Below are positions 33,327 through 43,114 of a DNA stretch of 50,027 nucleotides, in pieces. The translations under genes and the position numbers were made by a program. Below the pieces are notes generated by a model, which ran no database searches, was not told the origin of the DNA, and saw only the letters and a list, made by a program, of their open reading frames with translations. Source of the stretch: CAYYJR01 sp964472305 (GTDB taxonomy: Bacteria > Armatimonadota > Hebobacteria > CAIYQO01); the NCBI GenBank assembly GCA_964472305.1, contig CAYYJR010000026.1, positions 1 to 50,027 of the forward strand, given 5' to 3'. The number at the start of each line of letters is the position of its first letter. Within the stretch, counting starts at the first letter, position 1.

Positions 33327-35228
33327 ATGCAAGAACCGACGACGCTGGTCGAAACGGTGCTGGGTCCCGTGCCTGACGATCACCTCGGCATCATTATGCC
33401 GCACGAGCATTTCCCGGTATATCGCAACTGGGAAGGAATCGAGCCGCCCGATGGCTATCGGGAAAAGCTCGAGCAGATGCAGGCCGCCGCGATGCGCGAC
33501 GCGGCCACGTTCGGGGTGCGCACGCTGGTCGAGGTGACGCCGCGGGGGCTGGGGCGACTGGTGCCGATGATGCAACGCCTGAGCCGGAGCACGGGGATGC
33601 ACGTGGTGCCCAGCACCGGGTTCTATACCGAGACCAATCATCCGGAGTGGGCGAAAAAGAGCAGTGAGCAGGAACTGGCCGCTTTCTTCATCCGCGAGTT
33701 GACTGAAGGCCTGGATGGCGTTTTCGCCAAGGCGTGGATGATCAAGATCGCGTCGAACTCGGCGGAGTTATCCGCGCAGGACCGCAAGGTGTTCCGCGCG
33801 GCGGCGGCAGCCTCTCGCGCAACCGGCGCCGCCATCACCACCCACTCCTGCGGCGCCGTGCAGGCGCATTTCGACTTTCTCGTCAAGGCTGGCGCCGATC
33901 CGGACCGCCTGTACCTTGGCCATGCCGACTTCGGGCCGGAGGACAACCGGGAGCAGTTGCATGTCGCCCGCAACGGCGGGCACCTGATCTTCACTTGCTG
34001 GGGCATCCATCACTTCGTGGATCAGGACGTGTTGCGCAACCGCGTCGTCTCACTCGTGGAGGCCGGTTTCGAGGATGCGGTACTTCTCTCCATCGATTAT
34101 GCACTCGAACTGCACGAGAACCGGATGTTCCTGATGTCAACGGAATACGAGTGCGCCCACCGCACGCCCGGCTTCCTGTTCCGCTACGCCTTGCCGCGGC
34201 TCCGGGAGCGGGGCATCACGGATAATTTGATCCATCACTTCCTGGTCGAAAACACGCGCGCGATGCTGCGCCGTCCGACCGGCAAGGCGCTCCTGGCCGC
34301 GAGCGCGCCACAACGTGAGGCGATGGCGATCCGCTCCGGACTCGAACGACGGCCGTTCTCGGAGCAGACTGAAGCCGACGCCTTGACGGTGGCGAACAAC
34401 TCGCTGACAGGATGGCCGTATACGCGAGCCATCGACGCGCACCTCGTCGAGTACTGGAAAGGCTTGCCGCAATTCCAGCCCGACCATCTGTGGATTGCCT
34501 ACCGGGATGGGCATCCGCGGGCGTTCCTGCATGGCGAGCGGGAAGGCGAGTCGCTCTACATTCACCTGCTGGCCTTGATGCCGGGTGCGGTGGAGGAGGG
34601 CGTGTGGCTGCTGGGTGAGATGGAAGCCCATGCCCGCCGGCAGGGGATAACGAGACTGGTCGGGCCGCACTACCGCGCCAGCGCGTTTTACGGGGCGTAT
34701 GTACTCGGCTGCGAGCCGTATCACCCACACTGGGCCATCGACGGAACCGAAGCCTGGGTGCGCGCCGGCTTCCGTATCAGTCATCCCGCCGTGCTCATGG
34801 TGCGCAAGCTGGCAGCGCCGGTAACGGTGAATGCCGTGCAGCCGGACTACGAAATCGAGGAATCGCCGGCGCGCGAAGAATTCGATGCCCGGACTTTCGG
34901 CTTTCACGCCGTGTTCCACGGGGAAACGGTGGCGCACTGTTACGCGAGGCTGTATCCGAACTTGCTGGACCGCGGCGGATTGCCCGTGGGGCAGATCGGT
35001 TATGTCGGGACCGCTGATGCGCACCAGGGCAAAGGCTTGGCAACCGTCATGACCCGCATGTGCCTCGCCCGCTTGCGCGACTGGGGCGCCGGCGAGTGCC
35101 TGATCGCCACCGGTCTCGACAATTATGCCGCCTTGCGCGCCTATGAGAAGGCCGGTTTTGAGCGGCGCTATAACCTGAACGAGTGGTCGAAAGCTCTCTC
35201 TTCACAGACATCGACAGTGAGGGCATGA
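33327..35228 (+). CDS. Phosphotriesterase-family amidohydrolase fused to GNAT domains
   Basis: A 633-residue fusion. Residues 1-~335 are a phosphotriesterase-family TIM barrel with all metal ligands: H26 and H28 (MPHEHF), the carboxylated Lys K140 (WMIKIA), H173 (ITTHSC), H199 (YLGHAD) and D257 (LLSIDYAL). Residues ~345-633 hold GNAT acyltransferase folds: a degenerate first copy (HLWIAYRDGHPRAFLHG) and a complete C-terminal copy with the acyl-CoA loop VGTADAHQGKGLATVM (near 559) and NYAALRAYEKAGFE. The ATG is 5 bases after the DegT stop. Phosphotriesterase homologues are often lactonases. The fusion couples a hydrolase to an N-acyltransferase. I know of no described protein with this order. 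Confidence 0.82.
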   Translation: MQEPTTLVETVLGPVPDDHLGIIMPHEHFPVYRNWEGIEPPDGYREKLEQMQAAAMRDAATFGVRTLVEVTPRGLGRLVPMMQRLSRSTGMHVVPSTGFYTETNHPEWAKKSSEQELAAFFIRELTEGLDGVFAKAWMIKIASNSAELSAQDRKVFRAAAAASRATGAAITTHSCGAVQAHFDFLVKAGADPDRLYLGHADFGPEDNREQLHVARNGGHLIFTCWGIHHFVDQDVLRNRVVSLVEAGFEDAVLLSIDYALELHENRMFLMSTEYECAHRTPGFLFRYALPRLRERGITDNLIHHFLVENTRAMLRRPTGKALLAASAPQREAMAIRSGLERRPFSEQTEADALTVANNSLTGWPYTRAIDAHLVEYWKGLPQFQPDHLWIAYRDGHPRAFLHGEREGESLYIHLLALMPGAVEEGVWLLGEMEAHARRQGITRLVGPHYRASAFYGAYVLGCEPYHPHWAIDGTEAWVRAGFRISHPAVLMVRKLAAPVTVNAVQPDYEIEESPAREEFDARTFGFHAVFHGETVAHCYARLYPNLLDRGGLPVGQIGYVGTADAHQGKGLATVMTRMCLARLRDWGAGECLIATGLDNYAALRAYEKAGFERRYNLNEWSKALSSQTSTVRA

Positions 35229-35460
35229 CAGCGTCCAGGCTACGCTGGAAAACGCCATCATGAGGCATCATCGACCGGCGGTGTTGTTACAGACGGGAGA
35301 TGATGAACGGCATTCTCGCGCAGCTGCCTGTGCATAGGGATACACACGATAGCAGGTAAGCGGCCATTGAATTTTCCGGTGTAATTCCAAATTCACCACG
35401 AACCTGGAACGCATACAGAGGCATGCCGGTATGCTACGAAATGAAATTCGGAGAAAGGAA
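35229..35460. other. Intergenic gap inside the cluster
   Basis: A 230-base gap, unusually long for this cluster. There is an 18-codon frame (ATG 35302 region) with a GGGAG before it and AT-rich inverted sequence GAATT-N9-AATTC near 35370. Neither is convincing as a gene or operator. A second promoter for the glycosidase genes could lie here, but no consensus hexamer pair is visible. Confidence 0.3.
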
Positions 35461-37776
35461 ATGCCCAAGATGATCGATGCTCACACGGAAATTGATTTCA
35501 AGACCGCCAGTAGCTGGTGGCCGGAGATTTCCAACAAGTGGACTCCAGTGGCGTGGCGGGATCATCGTTTCCGTTTCAATGTGCTATGGAACGGCAGTGT
35601 GATGGTGATCCCGTGGCCGACCGGCACGCAGCGCGCCGAGGATCTGAAGAACGAGCCGAGCTTTCACCTGAACATTATCCCCGCCAGGGATGAAGAGCTG
35701 CCCGGGGAGTGGGCAGTAGCCATGGGATGCCGCCGGGTGGATGACGGCATGGTGCGGCAGGGCTGGCTGGAGGATGATGTGCCGATTCTCTGGTCAGAAT
35801 GGGCCCATGAAGGCCTCGCGCTGCGCTCCGAGATGTTCGCGCACACCCCCGGCGGCGGGGAGGTGCAAAGCGGCGAGGAACCGCTGTTCGCCTGGATCCG
35901 TTTGCGCCTCCACGACTTGTGCCATCCACTGCCGTTGGATACGGAGCATGGATTCCATTTGCTGCTGGAGAGCCTCTGCGTGTGGGCGACTATGAGCCTG
36001 CGCAACTTCACGGTGTATCCCGATTTTCATCCCTATAGCCGGGCACTGCAGGTGGAACCCGCAATCCCATCGCCACTCGACGGCTGTCGCGTGCTGGAGC
36101 CGGACGGCCGCGTGCGGATCGGCATCGCACCCGGCTCCGATTGCCGGCGCATGGTGTTTACGCCACCGGGGGAGAAACTCAACTGCCATCGCCTGTTTGT
36201 GCAGTTGCCGGTACACAAGGATGCCTGCGTGGATGTGCTGCTGCCCATGCTGCCATGCGACCGTGAAACCTTTGACCGCGAGCTGGCGCTGGGCTACGAG
36301 GGTGCCCGGCGCGAAGCAGATCGTTTCTGGAAGCGGAACTTGAAAACAGCCACCCGCTTCGAGACGCCGGAAGAGGATGTCAATGAGGTGCTGCGGCAGA
36401 GCGTCCGCTTCAGTCTGAACCTGACCGAAAAGAATCCCGGCACCGGCAAGTACTGCAAAGTCAACGGCTCCTGGGTCTATGCCGACCTGTGGACCACGCC
36501 CATGGCGATGGACCTGGGCATGATCATGGATCCCCTTGGTCATCATCACACGGTGCGGCGGTACCTGGATATTTTCAAGGACGAGCAGGGAACCGTAGTT
36601 CCGCCGGGTGCCGGCTACGAGAAGCACCCGGGGTATTATTCGACGCCGGCGCTCTACAAATCCATCGACTGGCTGTCGGACAACGGGGCGGTGCTGTGGA
36701 CGATCTGCCGGCACGCGCTGCTGTCGGGCGACAAGGCATTTGCCACCGACTTTGCCGACAGCATTGTCAAGTCGTGCGACTGGATCAAGGTGAACCGCGC
36801 GCGCACGGGACATGGCGGTTATGAGGGTGTCTTGCCGGCGGCGGTGGCTACCGATGCCCAGACCAAGATCCAGGCGGTTTGGTCAGTGGGCTGGAACTAC
36901 CTCGGGCTCTGTTCGGCGGTGCAGGTGCTGAACTGGCTGCAGCACCCGCGCGCGGTCGAATTCGCGACCGAGGCGGTCTCCTACCGCGAGGACTACGTCA
37001 AGGCGTTGCGCGACAAGTGCACATCGATGCCGACCTGGAAGGATGCGAAAGGCCGCACGCGCCGCTTCGTGCCCACCGCGCTGACCGGGGATGACCCGTC
37101 GGAAAGCCGACACGGTTTCTATCTCGACACCGGCCCGCTCTTCAACGTCTTCGCCGGCCTGCTGCCGGCCAGCGATCCACTGATGCAGGACGCGCTCGCG
37201 TGGTTCCGGGAAGGGCCGCAGCACCGCTTTTATCGCCGCGATTCCAACTGCTGGCAGGTGCCGGTACTCGACCATGAGATGTCGAGCTGTGAACCATGCT
37301 ATTCGTGGAACATCTTCCACTCCTGGCAGTTGGGTGACCGTGAGAAGTTCTTTGAAGGGATGTACAGCCTCTTCGCGGGCGGCGTGTCGCAGCAGACGCG
37401 GATCTCCTGCGAAACACGCGGCGGGATCACCGGCTCTGTTTTCTCCGCGTCACTGGCGATCTACCTTGCGCGGCTCGCGGTGATCGACGAGGAATTCAAA
37501 CCCGGCGAACTGCACCTCCTGCGCCTGACACCGCTGGCGTGGTTGAAGCCTGGTGACAAGGCTGTGTTCCAGTCCGTCCCCACCACCCTGGGATCGGTGA
37601 CGCTCGAAACCCGCGTCTCCAAAGATGGCGAGACGCTGGACGTGGTCTACCAGGCTAAGTTCTGGGTGACGCCGGACAAGGTCGTGCTGCACGTGCCGCC
37701 CATGCCGGGGCTCAATACTGTGAAGGTGAATGGGAAGAAGGTGATACCGAAGAAGATGAGAGTGGATATCGAGTGA
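35461..37776 (+). CDS. Six-hairpin (alpha/alpha)6-barrel glycosidase-like protein
   Basis: A ~771-residue cytoplasmic protein without a signal peptide. The N-terminal ~280 residues are a beta-sandwich (super-sandwich type). Residues ~300-690 form a six-hairpin toroid with GSWVYADLWTTPMAMDLGMI, GYEGVLPAAVATD and EMSSCEPCYSWNIFH. The C-terminal ~80 residues form a beta domain ending VNGKKVIPKK. The architecture is seen in GH families 15, 63, 78 and 127 and relatives; I cannot assign one. Acidic residues in DLW and GYEG are candidate catalysts. The ATG at 35461 has GGAG 8 bases upstream. A degenerate copy of part of this gene lies at 39737-39859. Confidence 0.7.
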   Translation: MPKMIDAHTEIDFKTASSWWPEISNKWTPVAWRDHRFRFNVLWNGSVMVIPWPTGTQRAEDLKNEPSFHLNIIPARDEELPGEWAVAMGCRRVDDGMVRQGWLEDDVPILWSEWAHEGLALRSEMFAHTPGGGEVQSGEEPLFAWIRLRLHDLCHPLPLDTEHGFHLLLESLCVWATMSLRNFTVYPDFHPYSRALQVEPAIPSPLDGCRVLEPDGRVRIGIAPGSDCRRMVFTPPGEKLNCHRLFVQLPVHKDACVDVLLPMLPCDRETFDRELALGYEGARREADRFWKRNLKTATRFETPEEDVNEVLRQSVRFSLNLTEKNPGTGKYCKVNGSWVYADLWTTPMAMDLGMIMDPLGHHHTVRRYLDIFKDEQGTVVPPGAGYEKHPGYYSTPALYKSIDWLSDNGAVLWTICRHALLSGDKAFATDFADSIVKSCDWIKVNRARTGHGGYEGVLPAAVATDAQTKIQAVWSVGWNYLGLCSAVQVLNWLQHPRAVEFATEAVSYREDYVKALRDKCTSMPTWKDAKGRTRRFVPTALTGDDPSESRHGFYLDTGPLFNVFAGLLPASDPLMQDALAWFREGPQHRFYRRDSNCWQVPVLDHEMSSCEPCYSWNIFHSWQLGDREKFFEGMYSLFAGGVSQQTRISCETRGGITGSVFSASLAIYLARLAVIDEEFKPGELHLLRLTPLAWLKPGDKAVFQSVPTTLGSVTLETRVSKDGETLDVVYQAKFWVTPDKVVLHVPPMPGLNTVKVNGKKVIPKKMRVDIE

Positions 37777-37791
37777 ATCGAGGTGAGACGC

Positions 37792-39723
37792 GTGACAGTG
37801 AAGATCAATCAAGAATGGAACCTCCGTGAGGGGGCGCTGGCCGCGACCATCAGTGCTGGGGGCGAACTGCGCTTCTCATACCAGGGCGAAGTGTTGCCGT
37901 GGTGCGTGGATCTCGGGTCGGACTCTGCCTGGGTCGCGGTCAGGGAGAACGGCACCGAAACCCGGCATCCGGTGCGGCTGGATCAGCTTGAGGCCCGGCC
38001 GTTGACGCCGGCCCGCCTCCAGTGGATCGGCGAGATCGGTGGCGCCGGCGTGGCGTTGGAATTGGAGCTGGCCGGGGGCGCGCTGCGCTGTTCCGTCGCG
38101 CCGCTGTGCACCGGCACGAGCACGCTGACGGCGGCCTGCTGGCCGGCGGACGTTGCCGGCGAAGGCGAGGCACGGGAGCTGGTCTGGGGCGGCGACGGAA
38201 ACTGGGGGCAGGGGCGCCTCTTTCGGTCCGACGGCAAGCCATGGCAGTACTCCACGCAGTGGGAGACCAACGCCATCCGCCTGGCGGGAGTGACGTGCGA
38301 CCACGCTTCGCTCGCGATGATTCTGGAAACCCCGTACGACGCAGCGAGCGAGATGATGGATGACAGCGTGGGACGCATCGTGCACCGCGTGGTGCAGCAC
38401 GCGTCGCTCGGGGAGCTCCGGTATCCTCGCATCCTCCATCTAGTCCCGATGCCCGAGCCCGGCTACGTGGCGATGGCGAACCTGTTCCGGGACTACGCCC
38501 AGCAGCATGGGATGTGGGTATCGTGGGAGGAGCGCGTGGCGGAGAATCCCGCGCTGGCGGCACTGCCGGGCGCGTTCTTCGGGTTTGCCGGTTACCTGCA
38601 CGACAACGAGGCCGACATCCCCGGCGTTATGCGGAAGATGAAGGCCTACGGATTCGAGCGCGGATTCGTGTATTCACCCAAGCTGCGCACGTTCGACGAC
38701 GCGAACTGGAGCAAACACCTCGGCCGGTTCAACTCGCTGTCCGACGCGCAGATCCGCGAGATCCAGTCGCTCGGTTACATTTGCGCGCCGTTCCTGCAAG
38801 TGGAACTGTCTGCGGAAGGCATGGGGACGCACCTGATAGCCTGCGACAGGGAGGGCCGGCCTATCAAGCGCTGGCAGATCGGCGATGTTGAGTATTACGA
38901 GATCGTCAAGTGGCGGGTGCCGGGCATGATGCGGCGGCTCGATTCCGAGCTGATGGAGGTGAAGGCGATCCACTTCGACACACTCGCCGCCTCGCCGCTT
39001 GTGGAACACTACGGCGCGGGCTCGTATGACCGGGCTGGTGACGTCCGTGGGCGCTGCGAGTTGGCCCGGCACCACCGCCGGCAGGGCAAGATCATCATGG
39101 CTGAGGGGCTGAAGGACTGGGCCAACACAGTTTGCGACATGGGCAGCTCGCATCCGTTCGCGCCGCGGCTTGGACCGCGGACGGGCGTCACGCACGGGGC
39201 GGACCGGGTGTGGAACGTCCCGCTCACGGATCTCGTGTATCACGATTCCTGCATCCGCTGTTGCTGGGAGCATCACTACTACCATGACGACCACGCGATG
39301 GCCGACTACGACCTGTCCACGTGGCACCCGTTCGCGATGCCGCTCATGGACACGCTCACCGCATCGCCGCCGGTGCTGTTCCCCGAGGGGAAGATGTATT
39401 GCTACCGCCTGAAGGATACGACGTGGGAGGACGGCCGGGTAACGCGCGAGACATGCTGGGACCAGCCGCTCCTGTACCGGAATCGGTTCAGCGATCCCGC
39501 CTTGCAGGCCGTGCTGCCCGAGGCGTTGCGGATCTGCCGTCTGAATATGCGCCACGGCACGGCGCGCATGCTTAGCCACCGCTTCCTCGACCCCGGCTCG
39601 GCGCTGGTGCAGGAGACAACCTTCAGCACCGGCTTGCGGGTGGTCGCCAACTTCGGTGACGAACCTTACACCGGCAGTGACGGCAAGACGGTGGCCGGAC
39701 GATCGGCGCTGACGGAGGAGTAG
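37792..39723 (+). CDS. GH101/DUF5696-like TIM-barrel glycosidase
   Basis: A ~643-residue putative glycoside hydrolase with no signal peptide. A ~250-residue N-terminal beta-sandwich is followed by a catalytic barrel. Key stretches are FERGFVYSPKLRTFDDANW, KAIHFDTLAASPLVEHY (Asp near residue 396), KIIMAEGLKDWANTVCDMGS (Glu near 438) and WEHHYYHDDHAMADYDLS. The HFD...MAEG arrangement recalls the Asp/Glu pair of GH101 endo-alpha-N-acetylgalactosaminidases and the DUF5696 family. The start is one of several in-frame GTG codons (37783, 37792, 37798); 37792 has AGGTGAG just upstream. It follows the six-hairpin gene by 15 bases. Substrate unknown. Confidence 0.65.
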   Translation: MTVKINQEWNLREGALAATISAGGELRFSYQGEVLPWCVDLGSDSAWVAVRENGTETRHPVRLDQLEARPLTPARLQWIGEIGGAGVALELELAGGALRCSVAPLCTGTSTLTAACWPADVAGEGEARELVWGGDGNWGQGRLFRSDGKPWQYSTQWETNAIRLAGVTCDHASLAMILETPYDAASEMMDDSVGRIVHRVVQHASLGELRYPRILHLVPMPEPGYVAMANLFRDYAQQHGMWVSWEERVAENPALAALPGAFFGFAGYLHDNEADIPGVMRKMKAYGFERGFVYSPKLRTFDDANWSKHLGRFNSLSDAQIREIQSLGYICAPFLQVELSAEGMGTHLIACDREGRPIKRWQIGDVEYYEIVKWRVPGMMRRLDSELMEVKAIHFDTLAASPLVEHYGAGSYDRAGDVRGRCELARHHRRQGKIIMAEGLKDWANTVCDMGSSHPFAPRLGPRTGVTHGADRVWNVPLTDLVYHDSCIRCCWEHHYYHDDHAMADYDLSTWHPFAMPLMDTLTASPPVLFPEGKMYCYRLKDTTWEDGRVTRETCWDQPLLYRNRFSDPALQAVLPEALRICRLNMRHGTARMLSHRFLDPGSALVQETTFSTGLRVVANFGDEPYTGSDGKTVAGRSALTEE

Positions 39724-39736
39724 TTCTCGATCGCGT

Positions 39737-39859
39737 GATGTCGAATTGCAGCCGTGCTATTCGTGGGACATCAACCATACGTGACAATTCGGCTACCATG
39801 AGCAGTCCCTTGGAGGGATGTCTTGTGTATTTGCCGGCGGTGTATCGGAAATGATAACT
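39737..39859 (+). pseudogene. Decayed fragment of a second six-hairpin glycosidase
   Basis: Translation in one frame gives DVELQPCYSWDINHT, a TGA, then QFGYHEQSLGGMSCVFAGGV and SEM. The intact glycosidase at 35461 has EMSSCEPCYSWNIFHSWQLG followed by DREKFFEGMYSLFAGGVSQQ. The register matches exactly, and the TGA (39782-39784) sits where the intact protein has Trp. The rest of the gene is gone. This is a paralogous remnant squeezed between the GH101-like and phosphotriesterase genes. Confidence 0.75.
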
Positions 39860-39876
39860 GATTCGGAGACCATGAC

Positions 39877-40926
39877 ATGCACAATTCTATGAAGTCCCTC
39901 ATCGGCAAGGTGTTGACGGTGACCGGTCCGGTCGAACCCGAAGCGCTGGGCAAGGTACAGATGCACGAACACCTGCACGCCGACCAGTTTGATTGGGAGA
40001 AGGACTGCCTGATCCGCGAGGAGCGGCCCATCACCCAGGAGCGACGTGAGCTATTGATGCGGGAGGCGGTGCCGCACATGAAGGCTTGCGTGGAGCAGCA
40101 CGGCGGATGCGCCTGGGTAGAGACGTCCGTGTATCCGTGGCGGGCATGGCCGACCTTCTACCGCGAGGTTGCGCAGATGACCGGTATGCACTGCATCCTG
40201 ATCAGCGGCTTCTACCGGCAGGTCGAGGGCGGTATGTATTGGGCCAAGCACCGCGCCGAGGACGGCATCTCGCCGCTGCTGCTCGAGCATTCCCCGGAGG
40301 AGTTGGTCGAGTTCTGCGTGCGCGAGATTGCGGAAGGCATCAACGGCACCGATGTCCGGGCCGGCGGGCTCAAGTTCGGCACGAGCGACCCGCGGATGAC
40401 GGACGTGGAAATCACGGCCGCGCGGATTGTGGCCCGGGCACAGAAGCAGACGGGAGTGCACATCACCACGCACTGCACGCAGATCGGCGCCGAGACCACC
40501 CAGTTGCAGGTGATGGAGGAAGAGGGGGTGGACCTTTCGCGCGTCGTCCTTGGCCACACAGCCTGGCATCTAGTCGATCCGACGTGCCGGAAAGTATGCA
40601 TGGCATGGATGAAGAAGGGCGCGAATTTCCTGCCGACCAACCTGGGCATTGACGACCCGACCAACATCGAGGGATGGCGGCCGCTGGTGGAAGCGATCCA
40701 CGACATTTTCGATCGCGGCTTCGGCGACCGCATCTGCTTTAGCCTGGATGGCGCCTTCTGTTCTGAATCTGGCCCGTTCGTCTTCTGCGTCGCACCGCCG
40801 CCTCCCTTCCTGCATATATATACGCACACCCTGCCGGCGTTCCGAAAGCTGGGCTTAACGGCTGAAGAAGAAGATTGGATCATGCGGCGCAATCCGCAGC
40901 GGATCTTACCGGTGCAGGCCACCTGA
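39877..40926 (+). CDS. Phosphotriesterase-family amidohydrolase
   Basis: A 349-residue stand-alone member of the family with the whole metal set: VQMHEHLH (H30, H32), GGLKFGTS (carboxylated Lys near 166), ITTHCTQ (His near 199), VLGHTAWH (His near 227) and FSLDGAFC (Asp near 291). No signal peptide. Homologues hydrolyse phosphotriesters or, more often, lactones. GGAG 8 bases before the ATG. It shares the cluster with a phosphotriesterase-GNAT fusion, so two related hydrolases of likely different specificity are present. Confidence 0.88.
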   Translation: MHNSMKSLIGKVLTVTGPVEPEALGKVQMHEHLHADQFDWEKDCLIREERPITQERRELLMREAVPHMKACVEQHGGCAWVETSVYPWRAWPTFYREVAQMTGMHCILISGFYRQVEGGMYWAKHRAEDGISPLLLEHSPEELVEFCVREIAEGINGTDVRAGGLKFGTSDPRMTDVEITAARIVARAQKQTGVHITTHCTQIGAETTQLQVMEEEGVDLSRVVLGHTAWHLVDPTCRKVCMAWMKKGANFLPTNLGIDDPTNIEGWRPLVEAIHDIFDRGFGDRICFSLDGAFCSESGPFVFCVAPPPPFLHIYTHTLPAFRKLGLTAEEEDWIMRRNPQRILPVQAT

Positions 40927-40939
40927 AGGAGTGACATCC

Positions 40940-41344
40940 ATGGCGCGCTCCGCCGACAACGGGCTCACCTGGTCGACGCCCGAACTGGTTGCGTCGACCA
41001 GCGTAACCCCGCATCTCGTGCCACTGGCGAACGGGGTCGTGGCCCTGGTCTACAGCCGGCCGGGCGTCCATGTCCGGTTCTCCGCCGACGGATGCCGCAC
41101 CTGGAGCGCACCAACCAGCCTGATCGGCCGGACGCTCGAGCAGGAACTTGCCGCCGGACGTGATGTGGCGACCGCCATGTATTCCGACATGCCGAGCTAC
41201 AGCAACACCCGGGTTGCCGTGACCGGGCCGGACCGGTTCCTCGTGCTCTTCACGGATTTCAAGTACGGGCCCGGCGGACGGGGCAAGGCCATTGTCGTCC
41301 AGGAGGTGACGGCGGTCCCGGCCATGGCGCGGCGGGGGACGTGA
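40940..41344 (+). pseudogene. C-terminal fragment of a BNR/Asp-box sialidase
   Basis: A 134-codon frame beginning MARSADNGLTWSTPEL, an Asp-box (S-x-D-x-G-x-TW). A second is SADGCRTWSAP. Bacterial exo-alpha-sialidases are 350-500 residues with an N-terminal RIP/FRIP motif, Tyr-Glu pair and three arginines; this piece has only the second half of the propeller. It retains an AAGGAG RBS 9 bases before ATG 40940, so it may still be translated. Whether it is functional is doubtful. It could instead be a small stand-alone propeller. Confidence 0.6.
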
Positions 41345-41398
41345 CCTTGACGGGAGATTAATAGCCGGCCTCCCCGGGGGGCCAGAGAGGTGATAACC

Positions 41399-43078
41399 AT
41401 GAACAGGGTCAAGGTGGGTAGGGCGACCAAGCAGGCTTTGGCCAGCGAGGCCGAGCGACTGTTGTGCCGCATGATCGAGACCGGTACGGGTATTGTGCCG
41501 CTCCGGAGCGAGGGTGCCACGGCCGATGTTGTTTTGGACGTCCAGGCGGGGATTGGCGAGGAAGGCTTCCGGATCGAGGGGGAGGCCGGCGGGCCGGTCC
41601 GCATCACGGGCAACGATGGGCGTGGCCTGATCTACGGAGTCGGCAAGTTCCTGCGCGATTCGCGTCTGGAACAGGACGCCTTCACGCCCGGCACCTGGCG
41701 CGGCGTGTCCGTGCCGCAGAAGAAGGTGCGGGGCATGTACTTCGCGACGCACTTCCACAACTGGTACCACGACGCCCCCATCGAGGACATCGTACGGTAT
41801 GTCGAGGATCTGGCGCTCTGGGGCTGCAACGCGTTGACGGTCTGGTTCGACATGCACCACTACAGCGGGATCGATGATCCCGAGGCGCAGAAGATGGTGG
41901 ACCGCCTGCATGCGATCCTGGCGGCGGCGCAGGCGGTGGGCATTCGACCGGGCTTGCTCGTACTCGCCAACGAAGCCTACACGACAACTCCGGATGCGCT
42001 CCGCGCGACAAACGCGAAGGACCAAAATGGGTACTTTGCCTCTCCTGCGGGATTTTACGGCATGGAGATCTGTCCGAACACACCGGGTGGGATCGAACTC
42101 ATTCTTGACTGGCGCACCAGTGTGCTTAACGCATTCAGTGATATCCGGTTCGAGTACTTTGTGATCTGGCCTTACGACCAGGGTGGCTGCACCTGCGCGC
42201 AGTGCGCGCCGTGGGGATTGAACGGCTACCTCAAAACGGCCGAGTCGGTTGCCCGCATGGTCCGCGAGCGATTCTCGACTGCCAAGATCGTATTGTCCAC
42301 CTGGTATTTCGACCGCTTCGTCAAGGGTGAGTGGGCAGGATTGCAGGAGGCGTTCGCCAAGAAGAAGCCGGACTGGGTAGACTACCTGATGATCGACGGC
42401 TACTGGGACTTCCCGGCGTATCCGCTCGAGCACGGCGTTCCCGGCGGTTTCCCGGCGCTCAACTTCGCCGAGATCAGCATGGCCACCATGTTCCCCTGGG
42501 GCGGATTTGGCGCCAATCCGTGGCCGCGCAAGTGGCAGGCCGACTACCGGAAGACGAAGCACCTGCTCGACGGCGGCTTCCCGTACTCCGAGGGCCTGTA
42601 CGAGGACCTGAACAAGGTCCTGCAGTTCCAGTTCGGCTGGTCGCCGGACCGGGAAGCAAGCGATATCGTTCGCGAGTATGCGGCTGGCTATTTCGGTCCG
42701 GATCAGGCGGATGACATTGTCGAGGCGGTGCTGATGATGGATGAGATGTCCGGCCTCAGCATGGAGGAGACGCCGGAAGGGTTGCGCTTCCGGCATTGGA
42801 ATCCGCCGGCGAAGGCCGAGGTGTGCTTCGCGATCATGGACCGCGTTGACCGCGAACTGCCCGAAGGCGTGCGCCGGTCCTGGCGCTGGCGCATCCTGTG
42901 GCTGCGCGCGGCGCTGGACGCCGAGATCAAGCGCACCGGAGGACTGCCCAGCGAGGCCGCCGCCGGCTATTTCCGCGAACTGGTCGAGTTGTATCACGCC
43001 CATCAGGCCGAAGGCGCCGTCCACCCGCCCGTGATTGGCGCGGTCAACCGCATCGACACCTCCGTCCAGGCGGGGTAA
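41399..43078 (+). CDS. DUF4838/alpha-glucuronidase-like glycosidase
   Basis: A 559-residue protein with no signal. The N-terminal ~110 residues look like a GH20/GH67-type non-catalytic domain (DVVLDVQAGIGEEGFRIEG, GRGLIYGVGKFLRD). The rest is a TIM barrel with WYHDAPIEDIVRYVEDLALWG, NALTVWFDMHHYSG, a Cys-rich loop GGCTCAQCAPWG (near residue 262) and KKPDWVDYLMIDGYWD. DUF4838 proteins have the same pattern with a Cys-x-Cys loop. Catalytic residues cannot be named. The start at 41399 has AGGTGA 7 bases upstream; a GTG at 41390 also fits. It precedes the 19-codon frame and the GH5/42-like gene. Confidence 0.65.
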   Translation: MNRVKVGRATKQALASEAERLLCRMIETGTGIVPLRSEGATADVVLDVQAGIGEEGFRIEGEAGGPVRITGNDGRGLIYGVGKFLRDSRLEQDAFTPGTWRGVSVPQKKVRGMYFATHFHNWYHDAPIEDIVRYVEDLALWGCNALTVWFDMHHYSGIDDPEAQKMVDRLHAILAAAQAVGIRPGLLVLANEAYTTTPDALRATNAKDQNGYFASPAGFYGMEICPNTPGGIELILDWRTSVLNAFSDIRFEYFVIWPYDQGGCTCAQCAPWGLNGYLKTAESVARMVRERFSTAKIVLSTWYFDRFVKGEWAGLQEAFAKKKPDWVDYLMIDGYWDFPAYPLEHGVPGGFPALNFAEISMATMFPWGGFGANPWPRKWQADYRKTKHLLDGGFPYSEGLYEDLNKVLQFQFGWSPDREASDIVREYAAGYFGPDQADDIVEAVLMMDEMSGLSMEETPEGLRFRHWNPPAKAEVCFAIMDRVDRELPEGVRRSWRWRILWLRAALDAEIKRTGGLPSEAAAGYFRELVELYHAHQAEGAVHPPVIGAVNRIDTSVQAG

Positions 43079-43114
43079 GGGGAATAGAGGAAAGCAGGAG
43101 GCGGAACCGGCATA

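Noticed and set aside
40880..43024. A 714-codon minus-strand frame
   Set aside because: It lies opposite intact genes with homology (phosphotriesterase end, sialidase fragment, DUF4838-like). No RBS or family, and the sequence is Arg/Pro/Gly-biased.
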